Source: Irineochytrium annulatum (lineage: Eukaryota > Chytridiomycota > Chytridiomycetes > Chytridiales > Chytridiaceae). Taken from it: a DNA stretch of 23,640 nt. The translations under genes were made by a program, and so were the position numbers. Positions 1 through 10,238 of the stretch are shown piece after piece; the first letter of the stretch is position 1; each line of letters opens with the position of its first letter. The notes under the pieces are model-generated. The model searched no databases and had not been told where the DNA came from. It saw nothing but the letters and a program-made list of their open reading frames with translations. The DNA is taken from positions 1 to 23,640 of the forward strand of contig JADGJL010000369.1 of assembly GCA_027600665.1 (NCBI GenBank), in the 5' to 3' direction.

Positions 1-1022
1 GTCGGGAGGGGGCTGCTGTCCAAGGGGAAGAGCATGGGCATGTGGGCGCTGTAGTCGTTCTGCTGTGGCGGGGCGTAGGTTGTAGGTGGCGGGTTGTAAG
101 GTGGGTGCATATTGTTGGGCTTGTTGTAGAGCGTCGACGCGGCTCCGTTCGGTTGAGGCGGCGGCTGGTGGAGCGTCGGGGCGTTCGGGGAGAGGGTTGG
201 GGATGTGATCGAGGTCTGTGGTGACGGCACGGGAGACGGTGGCGTTGTGGCCGCGTTTTGGGAAGCGGGAGCCGTCTGAGATGGTATGGACGTCGGGGAG
301 GTCTTGGTCGCGTCGGATAGAAGGGCGGAGATTGAGTTCTGGTATTGAGATGGCAGCGGGTATTGGAAAGGTTGGTGATTGTAGTGGTTGGCGGGCTGGT
401 ACGAAGGAGCGTTTGAGAGCGGCAAATGTTGGTGCTGTTGGTGCTGCCCGGCGAGCTGCAGCTGGGAAGGTTGCTGTTGAGGTTGGTGGGTGAAGGAGGC
501 CGCTGACAACGACGGGCTCGTGCCACAGCCTCCAAGCGCGTCGGGCTGAGGAAAGTTGGTGGCGAAGGCATTCAACGGAGGCAGGGCCGTCGGCAGTTGC
601 TGGCCGTGATGATGATGGCTCTGTTGCTGCTGCTGCTGTTGCATTTGATATGGGTGGAATCGAGTCTGGGCGGCATTCAAGGGCGCGAAGGGCAGACTCT
701 GCCGATGGTTTTGGAGCAACGGAAGGCTCGGCAACTGCGGCGGCGACGCGATCGGCGTGACGGGCGGCGAGATGGCCAGCACCCCAGGCGGGGAAAGAGG
801 GAGATGACCGGGAATCGTGTTCTGCGATTGCGTGGAAGTGGACCGCACATATCCTGCGGCCGTGACAGCGTTGGCGGACGCGTAGTGCTGTTGCCGGTAC
901 TGATGTTGGTGGTGGTGATGGTGGGAGGATCCAGCGACGGCGGCCGACAAGGTGGACGGAGGGATCGCAATCTGGTGCCCGGCCGGCGACTGCTGCGCGA
1001 TGGCGTCGGCGTGTGAAGCCAT
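1..1022 (-). CDS. Q/H/P-rich low-complexity protein, N-terminal part (runs off left edge)
   Basis: Reading leftward from the ATG at 1022-1020 (context gccATGG, a good eukaryotic start), the frame stays open for 340 codons to the window edge. The protein starts MASHADAIAQQ and is dominated by Gln, His, Pro and Ser. It has a His run near residue 35, a run of eight Gln (CAG/CAA repeat, near 620-645) followed at once by four His, further Q/H clusters, and many SP/TP motifs such as SPPVTP. No folded domain, signal peptide or membrane segment is visible. Such N-terminal regions are common in fungal transcription factors and co-regulators, with the DNA-binding domain further downstream, but that is inference. 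The lack of any stop codon over 1 kb in this frame supports real coding. It is divergent from SPT5 across a 789-bp shared upstream region. Confidence 0.8.
   Translation of the reverse strand, partial: MASHADAIAQQSPAGHQIAIPPSTLSAAVAGSSHHHHHQHQYRQQHYASANAVTAAGYVRSTSTQSQNTIPGHLPLSPPGVLAISPPVTPIASPPQLPSLPLLQNHRQSLPFAPLNAAQTRFHPYQMQQQQQQQSHHHHGQQLPTALPPLNAFATNFPQPDALGGCGTSPSLSAASFTHQPQQQPSQLQLAGQHQQHQHLPLSNAPSYQPANHYNHQPFQYPLPSQYQNSISALLSDATKTSPTSIPSQTAPASQNAATTPPSPVPSPQTSITSPTLSPNAPTLHQPPPQPNGAASTLYNKPNNMHPPYNPPPTTYAPPQQNDYSAHMPMLFPLDSSPLP
623..646 (-). repeat. CAG/CAA trinucleotide tract encoding polyglutamine
   Basis: On the plus strand this is a ctg/ttg run; in the minus-strand gene it reads as eight consecutive Gln codons, mixed CAG and CAA, next to four His codons. 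It lies in frame in the Q/H/P-rich gene and could vary in length between strains. Confidence 0.75.
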
Positions 1023-1666
1023 GGCTGGTTTTTTCGCAGGGGCTGCTGGGGACGTTGCTGCGGGCTCCCGAGCCGGCTGGTCGGTGCTGAGGTAGAGGAG
1101 AGAATCTATCGGAGCGGGGATCGGGGCGCGATGCTGCGAAGAGCCAGGCCGGGTCGAGTAACACAGCTTTAGATATCGCTGCCGGACTCTGCGACTTGTG
1201 TCTTAAACGTTAGGGGTGCATGCATGCCATGCCATTGTGCAGCTCCGTGAGCCCCACCGGGCCTCGCGCTGAAACGGAACACTCGCTCGGCACTTCCATG
1301 GGTAAGGAGAAGGAGAAGGTAACGAGAACGGCCCATTTGTGTATCTGATGCAAACGTATTCAAATATTGTTCCGTTCTCGCATCGAACTGAACTACTGAA
1401 CTATATGTGCTAGATATATTGCGCCGACGGAGGCAGTCGAAGTACAGCAGGTTGCCGGCCATAAAGAAAATGGGTGGCTGCTACCACCCAAAGCCCTTCC
1501 CTATTTCGACGACGAATAATTCGCATCTGGGAATACCCCAACCATCAAACCAACGAACCATTCGACCATCCATCGCTTCCGCACGCAGGCCCAGCCCGCA
1601 GCCGCCAGAGACGTCAACGCTGGCGTGTTCCTCACCGTGGAAGCTGCGGCATCCTCTCTCTCGCGG

Positions 1667-1674
1667 TATATAAG
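1667..1674 (+). promoter_or_regulatory. TATA box upstream of SPT5
   Basis: The sequence TATATAAG matches the consensus and lies about 140 bp upstream of the SPT5 ATG on the coding strand. It is the only canonical TATA motif I found in this intergenic region. A start site some 30-80 bp downstream would leave a leader of about 60-115 nt that contains the uORF at 1764. Confidence 0.5.
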
Positions 1675-1763
1675 AAACACGAGACCCAGACCGTGATCTC
1701 CCTCTTGGCCCTCCAGAACCGCAGTCGCTGTTCATTGGCATCAAAGGTCAGAAAACATCGCGG

Positions 1764-1787
1764 ATGAAGAAAAAGACGCCTCTCTAG
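1764..1787 (+). other. uORF (MKKKTPL) in the SPT5 leader
   Basis: ATG at 1764 opens seven codons and stops at TAG 1785-1787, 24 nt before the SPT5 ATG at 1812. It lies downstream of the TATA box and so is probably in the transcribed leader. Its effect on translation is inference. Confidence 0.4.
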
Positions 1788-1811
1788 TCAGAAGAATTAT
1801 CACACTTTGAT

Positions 1812-4800
1812 ATGAGTGACCACGAGGAAGAAGGCGAGCTGGAGATGGACGAGCGCGACGAGCGCGCGGACGATGATGACGACGATGAGGAAGAGGTTAG
1901 CATTCGACGATCAGGATTTGGTTGTTAATTCGTTGGTGTTTTGCAGGAGGAGTCCGAGGAGGAGGGGCGGGCCACGAAGAAGAGACGTCGGAGGGTCGGC
2001 GGCGCGAACCGCTTCGTCGACGATGTCGCCATCGTCGATGACGACGAGGAAGATGAGGACGAGGAGGTCGAAGGAATGCTGGAGCAAGGTTTTGGATTTG
2101 GGGGGAGATCTGACGTTTACGTTGACACCTCGTTATTGCAGAGGAGGAGATTGAGGAAAATATCGGGAAGGAGGATGACAGCGCGCATCGGAAGTATGAT
2201 AGGGAGTTGCGAGGGAAGGAGGAGAGGAACGCGGAGGAGGTCGCAAGGGAGTTGGACGAGAGGTACAAGAACCAGCGTTCGAAGGGATACCGTGCGGACG
2301 CCGAGGTCGCGGAACACATGCTCGTCCCTGCCGTGGCGGATCCTAGCTTGTGGCTGGTGAAATGTCGGGTTCGTTTTGGAGGAGTTATCCGTTGTTTCGT
2401 TAATGTTGTCTGCAGCAAGGGCGAGAGAAGGATCTGATCATGCAACTGATGCGGAAGTACTGTGAGCTCGAGTATCGCGAGGATAAGCTCGACGTGATTT
2501 CCGCGTTCACGCGAGACAACCTCCCGGGATATATTTATGTGGAGGCGAAGAAGCAAGTGCATGTTCAAAAGGCGCTTGACGGCATCACCGGTTTCTACCT
2601 GACGTCGATCAAAGTCGTCCCTCTCGACGACATGGTGGCCTGTCTTCGGATTAAGAGCAAGGAGAAGGACATTAAGGAGGGGTCTTGGGTGCGTGTGAAG
2701 GCCGGCAAAGGAAAGTACGAAGGCGATTTAGCGAAGGTGAGCAGACTTGGGGATCCCGAGCTCGTTGACTTAACGCGCGCGGGTTAGGTTATGAATATTG
2801 TCGAGGGCGGCGCAGTTATTACGATCAAACTCGTCCCTCGAATCGACCTTAGCGACAAGAACGATAGCAACGATGACCCTAGCGCGAAGCGGAAGAAGAG
2901 AGCGGTCCCGAAGCCGAAGTTGATCGACAGGAATTCCAGAGCCGGAGTCCGCCTGAGTTCCGGCGAGGAGCTGGACAAGGAGGGATATCTGTTGAAGGAC
3001 ATTCCCGTGTCTTCGCTCGAAACGGAAAGGATTAACCCGACGCTGGAGGAGATCACGGCGTACACGAGGGGTTCTGTAAACGAGAGGGCAGATTGGGCGA
3101 CGCTGGCGGCTCAGTCGACCGTGGAGGAGTTTCATATCGGGGAGAACGTGGAGGTATCCCGTGGCGAGATGAAGAACTTGACGGGGAGAGTTCTATCGAT
3201 CGAGAACGGCATTGTCACGATTATGCCGTCGAAGGAGGCGCATTTAGGGGCCATCAAGTTCGATGTCAAGGACCTGAGGAAGCGCTTCGATGAGGGCGAC
3301 AACGTCAAGGTCATCAACGGGATGCACTCCGGCGAGACCGGGTTGATTATCAAGATTGCGAACGGCGTCGCGACGATATTCTCGGAAGCCAGCACTAAAC
3401 CGGTAATTATTTGTTTAATTCTGCCGAATGATTGATGCTGATATTTTGTTGCGAAGGTGGAGGTGTTCACCAAAGACTTGCGGATTGCATCGGACGTCTC
3501 GAGTACAGCTTCTGTCGGGATGTATGATGTTCAGGACGCCGTTCAAATAACGTAAGTGTTCGCTTTAAGGACTTGCTTGTAATGCATGATTAGTCCTCAA
3601 GATGTCGGCGTGATAGTAAAGATTGAAAAGGACATGCTAAGCGTTCTGAACCAGTATGGGAATGTTGTGAAAGTTTCGCAGCAAGCTGTGCGACGACTTG
3701 ACAAGAAGCGCGCCGTCACATCGGACTCAGTCGGCCGGGCTACGGGGGCAGGGGACAGTGTCGTTGTCACCGACCCGCCGGGCTCGAGCACGCGAAGGGG
3801 GACAGTTATTCACATACACCGTTCTTCTGTTTTCGTGTTTTCTCGTGAAGTTATTGATAACGGAGGCATCTTTGTGACAAAGTCTGCCAATATCAACCTG
3901 TTGAGCGGTAACATTCGGGCACAGGTACTATTCGCAATCATTTGCTTGTTTTCAACACTCGGTGTAGTCGAATGGCGGGATGTCGATCAGGGGCCAAAAC
4001 GGCCCTCCTCGAAGTTTTGGTCGCGGTCGCGGCCGGGGCCGGGACCCTTTGATCAGCAAAACCGTTACTATTACTGGCGGGCCGTACAAAGGATATCTTG
4101 GTATAGTAAAGGACATGACCGACAGCGGCGCACGGGTGGAGCTGCACACAAACTCAAGGATCATCACTATTCCGCAGCAGAACTTGCGCGAGCACGGCCA
4201 GAATGTCAACGTGAACTCCGACTTCGCCTACAGAAACTCATATGCTTCCTACGGAAGCAACAACAACGGCGGCCGAACGCCTGCGTACAGCGGCTCCAGG
4301 ACGCCGATGCATCGCGCCGATGGGGCGATGACGCCACATTATGACGGGTCGAGGACTCCGGCCTGGGATTCAGGGAGTCGGACGCCGGCACACCCAGGAA
4401 GTCGGACGCCGGCGTGGGAAGCTGGGAGCCGAACTCCTGCGCGGGACAGTGCGTGGGATGCCAGTTCGAAAACGCCAAAGCATCCGACAAGTGACTATTC
4501 GTCTTTCCCGTTCCAAAGCGCACTGTAAGTCTTGCATTTTACGATGCCCATACGCCTACTGAACCGCTTAAAGTGGCGATAACACCGAGCCGGAATCCCC
4601 ATACAATCCAAGCACGCCGCACGTGTATGGCGCCGGCGCGGATCAAACTACGCCGTACAACCCGCAGACCCCGGGTTACGTCTCGCTCCCTCAAACTCCC
4701 GGCGATGCGTACCCCAATGCGTTAAGCGTGCAGAATACCGGAGGGGAGCCGAACACGCCGTTAAACCCTTCGACGCCATTCAACCCCACGACTCCTTTCC

Positions 4801-5297
4801 CCTCCACACCATATGCTGCGTCCGGCGGGGAGTCCTTTGCTAATCCTGGCGATCGTCACAGTATGTGCCTGACTATTTTGTGTCATACTTTCTTTCTCGT
4901 CTTACGTATTGTAGGAGCGGATGAAGCGGAAGATTGGCTCACAACGGACATTGAAGTTACAATTGTGCCCAAACGGAGTACGAGGGAGAGTTTCAAGAAC
5001 GGGGAGCACAACTCGTGCAAGGCAGTCATACGCGCCGTGGAATCCGCACGCGTAGCTCGGGTGATCCTGTCGACGGGATCCCGCGAGATTCTCTCTGTGC
5101 CGATTGATTTTTTGGAGGTGGTGTGTCCGGAGAAGAAGGGACCGTTAAAGGTGATCCGGGGAGAGTTCGCCGGACAGCTTGGGTCGTTGATTGCCCCGGA
5201 TGACCAGGATGGAATTGTGAAGCTCAACAACAGTAACTCCTCGGACTTCAAAATCATTCCCCTGGTTCATCTGGCCAAGCACGTCCCGGCGGTGTAG
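1812..5297 (+). CDS. SPT5: Transcription elongation factor Spt5 (DSIF subunit)
   Basis: Spt5 pairs with Spt4, binds RNA polymerase II over the cleft and promotes processive elongation. Exons: 1812-1895, 1947-2088, 2142-2368, 2416-2736, 2788-3402, 3457-3551, 3594-3924, 3968-4524, 4574-4860, 4915-5297. All phases close, giving 1013 residues, near the yeast length (about 1060). Domains in order: an acidic N-terminus (MSDHEEEGELE, then D/E runs); an NGN domain at about 137-230 (SLWLVKCRQGREKDLIMQL); several KOW segments (GSWVRVKAGKGKYEG, GDNVKVINGMHSGETG, GGPYKGYLGIVKD); an RG-rich linker; a C-terminal repeat region with GSRTPAW-type units at about 705-775; a second TP-rich stretch; and a terminal KOW (GPLKVIRGEFAGQLGSL). 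The conserved ADEAEDWLTTDIEV stretch precedes the last domain. The CTR Thr residues are the expected CDK9/Bur1 target class. PP2A, 154 bp downstream, lies on the same strand. Confidence 0.96.
4271..4480 (+). repeat. Spt5 C-terminal repeat region (degenerate GSRTPAW units)
   Basis: Within SPT5 exon 8 the protein carries about nine RTP/MTP/KTP-containing units, several close to GSRTPAW or GSRTPAH, separated by short D/E or A spacers. The DNA repeats are degenerate, so this is protein-level repetition rather than a recent tandem duplication. Confidence 0.85.
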
Positions 5298-5398
5298 TAC
5301 AGTAGCGGGCATTATGCTATGTGGATTTGGAGAAAGATTCTCGCTTGTAAGTAAAGTGGATCGAAAATCGATGCATGCAAACAAAATTCAAATATTCA

Positions 5399-5451
5399 AT
5401 GGCTGAGTCGAAGCTCCATGGTCCCTATAGTGCAACAGAGGAGGGTCGCTA

Positions 5452-5452
<1 letters not shown>
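5399..5452 (+). other. uORF overlapping the PP2A start codon (TAATG)
   Basis: ATG at 5399 opens 17 codons (MAESKLHGPYSATEEGR). Its stop TAA (5450-5452) shares the A of the PP2A start ATG (5452-5454). With only 154 bp between SPT5 and PP2A, the leader is likely to include this uORF, but the transcription start is not visible in the sequence. Confidence 0.45.
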
Positions 5453-6661
<1,209 letters not shown>

Positions 6662-6807
6662 TATTTGTTGTCGGCGTATGACGGATTGGAAGTTTGTGCA
6701 AAACATTGTGGACCTGAATACACTTTCACATGATTACATTGTATTCGTACGATTCCACTTGTCATGCATATGCGTCTCTCTTGTTCCCCCCCTTCTCGGC
6801 AAACCCC

Positions 6808-7115
6808 CTACTTCCTCTTTGCAAGCCGATTGCTGCGAATTTTTTGTAGATTCAAAGTGCGCAAGTATTTCGGCTGAAGGTACTCATGCGGTTGCCACTC
6901 CCTTTTCGGCGCGTTTGATTTCTCCAGCAGCTCCCACAGCCATGCAGGATATTGATCATCTAAAACGTCGTTAGCGGACGTGTCCGCACCGTTAAGGACG
7001 TTTACTAACCGGCCTTGGCAACGATGTCCGGTTTGCCAGCGTATATGTTGATGTTCTTCAAGACCGTTCCCTCCAAGCACGTTGACACGACCTTTGAGGC
7101 ACCTTTGGACGCCAT
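6808..7115 (-). CDS. MRPL37: Mitochondrial large ribosomal subunit protein mL54 (Mrpl37 type)
   Basis: This is a small protein of the mitochondrial large ribosomal subunit. On the minus strand, exon 1 is 7115-7010 and exon 2 is 6959-6808, split by a 50-nt intron (GTTAGT...GCTAAC...TTTTAG); the product is 85 residues. Exon 1 reads CLEGTVLKNINIYAGKPDIVAKA, and after the splice comes the family core DDQYPAWLWELL, then a basic C-terminus ending KIRSNRLAKRK. The YPxWLW core plus the basic tail is the mL54 signature. The ATG at 7115 is the only one in frame before the divergent neighbour. It leaves almost no N-terminal presequence, so import would rely on the short basic start or a start I cannot see. 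It shares a 118-bp gap with the TPR-oxygenase gene. Confidence 0.85.
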
Positions 7116-7233
7116 CGTTGGGGATTTGATGGAGTTGGCAATGTTTGACGTTCGGTGGATTTAATCTGACAAGTTTGCAAGAGTGACGTGTCTTGGAGAC
7201 CCCTGTTCAAGGAGAGGAACGGCACTTTAGATA

Positions 7234-8706
7234 ATGTCGCCTACGTGGGAGGCTCTCAAAGCCGAGGTCGACGACATAGCGCTACAAATTGAGAAAGCGG
7301 AGGCAAACTATCACGCGGTCGAACGATTAGATGCTGTCTGCTCGGCGCGATCACGCATAATGATGGCGTTGCAAAGTGTCCCGTTGTTGCCCCAAGACAA
7401 GCATGCCGTGGTGGAGTCCGAGGTTAATGCAGTTGTTTGCCGGTTGTGGATTCTGTCGGGCGAGTTGGAAGAGAGCGAAATGGCATTCGATGCTGCCAAG
7501 AAGGCTTTCCAGGCAGCATTGAAGGCGTCGCCTTCCTCTACGGAGGCTAACTATCGCCTTGCAACTGTTCTACGAATGCTGTCGGGCGACCTTACCGACG
7601 TCGAACGCCTGTTGCGAAAAGCAACTGCCTGTGCTGCCCGAACGACGGTGATGGGAACGGAGGTCGAGACAAACGCAAAGGCAGGACTGGCGTTCCATCT
7701 GCTGCAGGAAGGGAAATCCGAAGAGGCTGATTCCCTCCTTTTGGAGCTTATGTACACGCATCGGCTCTCAAGATTACTGTTGAACTACTCTGAACGACCA
7801 CCGGGGCCTTGGAGGGACGTCGACTTTGTCAAGGCCGTCGACGGAGCTCTGCCGACAGCTTTGTATAATCACATGAAACGCGTTTACTCGCCGACGTCCA
7901 TATATTGGAAGGAACACCAATACTCGATGAGAGCGCCATACTTTTCCTACGTCGTTGATCTGTCGTGGATGTGCAAGGAGAATGCATTTTACCAAGTTGT
8001 TCATGCGCTGTATAAGCTATGTTGCCATCTTATACCCGCAGTCACAAAAGCGCGGTATGCTGAATCGTGGTCGCACTGCCGCCCGCATTCGAATGGTCAT
8101 CAGCTGCATTTCGATTCAGGTATGGATGCTGCAGTCGATTCGTTCTTAGTTCTCATAGACAATGAGGGGCTTACGCGGGAAGGTGGGAAGCCTCGGCATC
8201 CCATTGCCAGCTGCGTTCTTTATCTTTCCGGCGACGTAGGCGGTCCCACGCTCGTAACGAATCAACGGCTAGGGGATCCTTTGGCAGACCGCGGTTGGGT
8301 GGTTTTTCCAAAGGAGAATCGCTTTGTTTGTTTCGATGGCTCCGTCTTGCATGGTGTCATACCCGGCAAAGGTAACGTGGGCAATACAGGCCAGCGCCGG
8401 GTCACGTTTATGATAGCGTTTTGGGAAAGCGTGGAAGTAAAGCTGAGCGCGGACCCCGGCAGCTCGCGGCCGTACCCTAGTTCCTCGACGGACCGCTTTT
8501 CTTGGCCACGACTTCATGAAGTCGATATTGAGTGCGAAGATCCCTCGCTGTCAAGACGGACGGTTCTTCCAAGCCCCGTAGAAGTTGTGTGGGAAAAGAC
8601 AGGAGCGGCAAAGGAAGCGAGCTCATCGCAAACAATGAATATCGATTACAGCACGTCTTCAGCATTGGGTCTACCACCATACAATGCGTGCTTCCAGGGA
8701 TTTTAA
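7234..8706 (+). CDS. Intronless TPR + 2OG-Fe(II) dioxygenase-like protein
   Basis: A single uninterrupted frame of 490 residues. Residues about 70-190 look like TPR-type helical repeats (AFDAAKKAFQAALKASPSS, EANYRLATVLR, AGLAFHLLQEGKSEEADSLL). The C-terminal half has the layout of a 2-oxoglutarate Fe(II) oxygenase: HFD at 292-294 supplies His and Asp, the distal His is H373 in VLHGVIPG, and Arg 388/389 in QRRVTFMIAFW sits where the 2OG-binding basic residue belongs. Between them lies HPIASCVLYLSGDVGGPTLV, a typical double-stranded beta-helix core strand pair. Substrate is unknown; protein or peptide hydroxylation is one possibility for a TPR-linked oxygenase, by inference only. It is the only complete gene here without introns. 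The stop codon overlaps an AATAAA. Confidence 0.8.
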   Translation: MSPTWEALKAEVDDIALQIEKAEANYHAVERLDAVCSARSRIMMALQSVPLLPQDKHAVVESEVNAVVCRLWILSGELEESEMAFDAAKKAFQAALKASPSSTEANYRLATVLRMLSGDLTDVERLLRKATACAARTTVMGTEVETNAKAGLAFHLLQEGKSEEADSLLLELMYTHRLSRLLLNYSERPPGPWRDVDFVKAVDGALPTALYNHMKRVYSPTSIYWKEHQYSMRAPYFSYVVDLSWMCKENAFYQVVHALYKLCCHLIPAVTKARYAESWSHCRPHSNGHQLHFDSGMDAAVDSFLVLIDNEGLTREGGKPRHPIASCVLYLSGDVGGPTLVTNQRLGDPLADRGWVVFPKENRFVCFDGSVLHGVIPGKGNVGNTGQRRVTFMIAFWESVEVKLSADPGSSRPYPSSSTDRFSWPRLHEVDIECEDPSLSRRTVLPSPVEVVWEKTGAAKEASSSQTMNIDYSTSSALGLPPYNACFQGF

Positions 8707-8710
8707 TAAA
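8705..8710 (+). terminator. Poly(A) signal AATAAA overlapping the stop codon
   Basis: The stop TAA (8704-8706) runs directly into AATAAA (TTTTAATAAACATTC). If used, the 3' untranslated region would be only a few tens of bases. Confidence 0.45.
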
Positions 8711-8752
8711 CATTCAATATTTTATCATCGCGTTTTGGTAATCACCACGACT

Positions 8753-8870
8753 ATGTAGCGACGCAGTCAGGATGCCGTCAACGGTCAACTTCGGTCTCGT
8801 TACGGCGATGCACATGTTGCCTAGTGCGTGTTCCTGTGAATGTCCGACACACCCTGGTTCCACGCAGTAG
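8753..8870 (+). other. Upstream start codons before the arfaptin-like gene
   Basis: Between the oxygenase gene and the BAR gene lie a minimal start-stop uORF (ATGTAG at 8753-8758) and a 32-codon uORF (ATG 8772, TAG 8868-8870). A further ATG at 8887 opens a frame that overlaps the main ATG at 8925 out of frame. Whether any is transcribed depends on the unseen start site. Confidence 0.3.
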
Positions 8871-8924
8871 CTTCGGTGGAAGACCCATGTTCAAATCAAT
8901 CGTCAAAAAAGTCATTTCATCATC

Positions 8925-10132
8925 ATGGCCGACACATCAGACCAAGCGCACGTCGAGGACAAGGCTGGTAGTGCCTACAACGGGGAGTATGGCGCTGATC
9001 ATTCGACAAAAGCCCAGAACTTCGTTGATCGCGTTGATGTAGGGGGCGCGACTGCATTGCCTTTGCTGATGGTGCATCTTTAGGTCGCCGTCTCGGAGTT
9101 CTTCTCAAACAGCAAGAGCGCAATCGCGCTCAACACACCGCAGTCGCTGGAGTCCGGTTTTAGGTTCGTACTGCGGGCCGCTGCTGCCGGTGTTCTGAAG
9201 TAAGCTATGCAGGATCTTTCACCAGCGAATTAAGGAGAAGATGGGCGGTGGAAAGGTTGGCACCGTTAATGCGGTTAATCGCTAAAGCTTTTAGCAACAG
9301 ACTCCTGGAGCCCACGTCACCGCCCAGCCTGAAGTTGATGAGGCTGTGAAGGAAGTAGAGACGATGTTCGGATATTTCAACGAGCTATCGAAGTTGGTGG
9401 AACGGCAGCTTTCGCAGTTAAAGGCTTTAAACGAAACGGAGCAGGAGCTCGCTTTATTTTTTCAACAGAAAGGGTTAGTGTTATGCGACGACGCGACGCC
9501 GCTAAGTGTTCCAGGTATCAGGAGAAGGTCGAAGATATATCGGCGATGTCGATCGACATTGGGAAGGCCTATTCAGAAAGCGTGAAGAACCGAGCTGTCA
9601 TCATCTCCGCGACGGAGGGCTTCTCCGAGTTTGTTAAGACGTTTAAAGGAAAGGCCATCCAGGATTCGATCGACACCTTGAAGCGTCAAGAGAGTGCTCG
9701 GATGGAATTTGACAGCTTTGCTGCCAAGTTGGATAGCTTGCAAAGATCCGCTACACTGTAAGTAGAATAACTGCATTTCGCGTAACCTCACATTATAGTC
9801 CACCGACCACAATACTGGGAAAGGAGCTTCCAGCAGCACCTCCTATCGACAGCTCCGCTCTCACGCCCGCCGAAAAAGAGCTTGAACACGCGCGAACCCA
9901 ATTCCAGGCCGCGAAAACCCGATACCAAAATCTGTCAACGGCGATCATTGACAAGGCGGTTCTGCTCGAAATGAAGCGCGATGTTGACTTCCGAAGTCAA
10001 CTGGAGAAGCTTGTGAAGCTTAAGGCGGGGATATCAGGGCGATGGGAGGAGGTGAACGCCGGCGCGAGTGATGTCGGGTCCGTCGCTGCATTTTCTCAGC
10101 CGCAGCCCTATCAGACGCCCATGAATGATTAG
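8925..10132 (+). CDS. Arfaptin-like (AH/BAR domain) membrane-curvature protein
   Basis: Exons: 8925-9038, 9084-9163, 9213-9255, 9295-9473, 9515-9757, 9799-10132; product 330 residues. The region from about residue 50 to 295 is highly helical and reads like the BAR fold of the arfaptin/ICA69 family. The clearest match is the helix containing FSEFVKTFKGKAIQDSIDTL followed by KRQESARMEFDSFAAKLDSL, which parallels the arfaptin segment with KQYEAARLEYDAY. A later helix (ELEHARTQFQAAKTRYQNL) completes the third BAR helix. The family dimerises into a crescent that binds curved Golgi or endosomal membrane and often small GTPases of the Arf/Arl/Rac type. The N-terminus (MADTSDQAHVEDKAGS) is polar and has no signal peptide. 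The last 25 residues are Gln/Pro-rich. An Arl/Arf partner is inference. Confidence 0.8.
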
Positions 10133-10238
10133 TTTCTCATGTCTATCAATATATATATACTCTTTAGTGTTGCCTTTTATGGGTGTGTATCTAAGGCTTG
10201 TAGTCGGACTTAACCGACCGAAACCTTGGCAGATTGCG

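Larger units (their letters stand above)
1023..1811. promoter_or_regulatory. Divergent intergenic region between the Q-rich gene and SPT5
   Basis: This is the longest stretch without a convincing gene. Short open frames here have no protein-like composition. It holds a TATA box toward SPT5 (1667-1674), a 9-bp perfect inverted repeat (1323-1331 against 1372-1380), a short GGGTGG/CCACCC hairpin near 1471-1488, and a seven-codon uORF just before the SPT5 start. It presumably serves both divergent genes. Confidence 0.6.

Noticed and set aside
218..1016. Plus-strand frames opposite the Q-rich gene
   Set aside because: Complement of CAG/CAC/CCN-rich codons, which yields spurious Leu/Val/Arg/Gly-rich readings. 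The minus frame is open for the entire kilobase.
1897..2568. Long minus-strand open frame of 223 codons
   Set aside because: It is antisense to SPT5 exons 1-4, crosses their introns, and has no family-like composition.
7311..8004. Several minus-strand frames inside the oxygenase gene
   Set aside because: Shadows of the intronless plus-strand frame, without start context or domain content.
8875..8910. tRNA-like T-loop (GTTCAAATC)
   Set aside because: The flanking bases do not form a T stem, and no acceptor stem or anticodon arm can be folded around it.
10147..10165. TATATATATA run as a promoter for RFC3
   Set aside because: It follows the BAR gene stop by about 15 bp and could equally be a 3'-end efficiency element; not enough evidence to call either.
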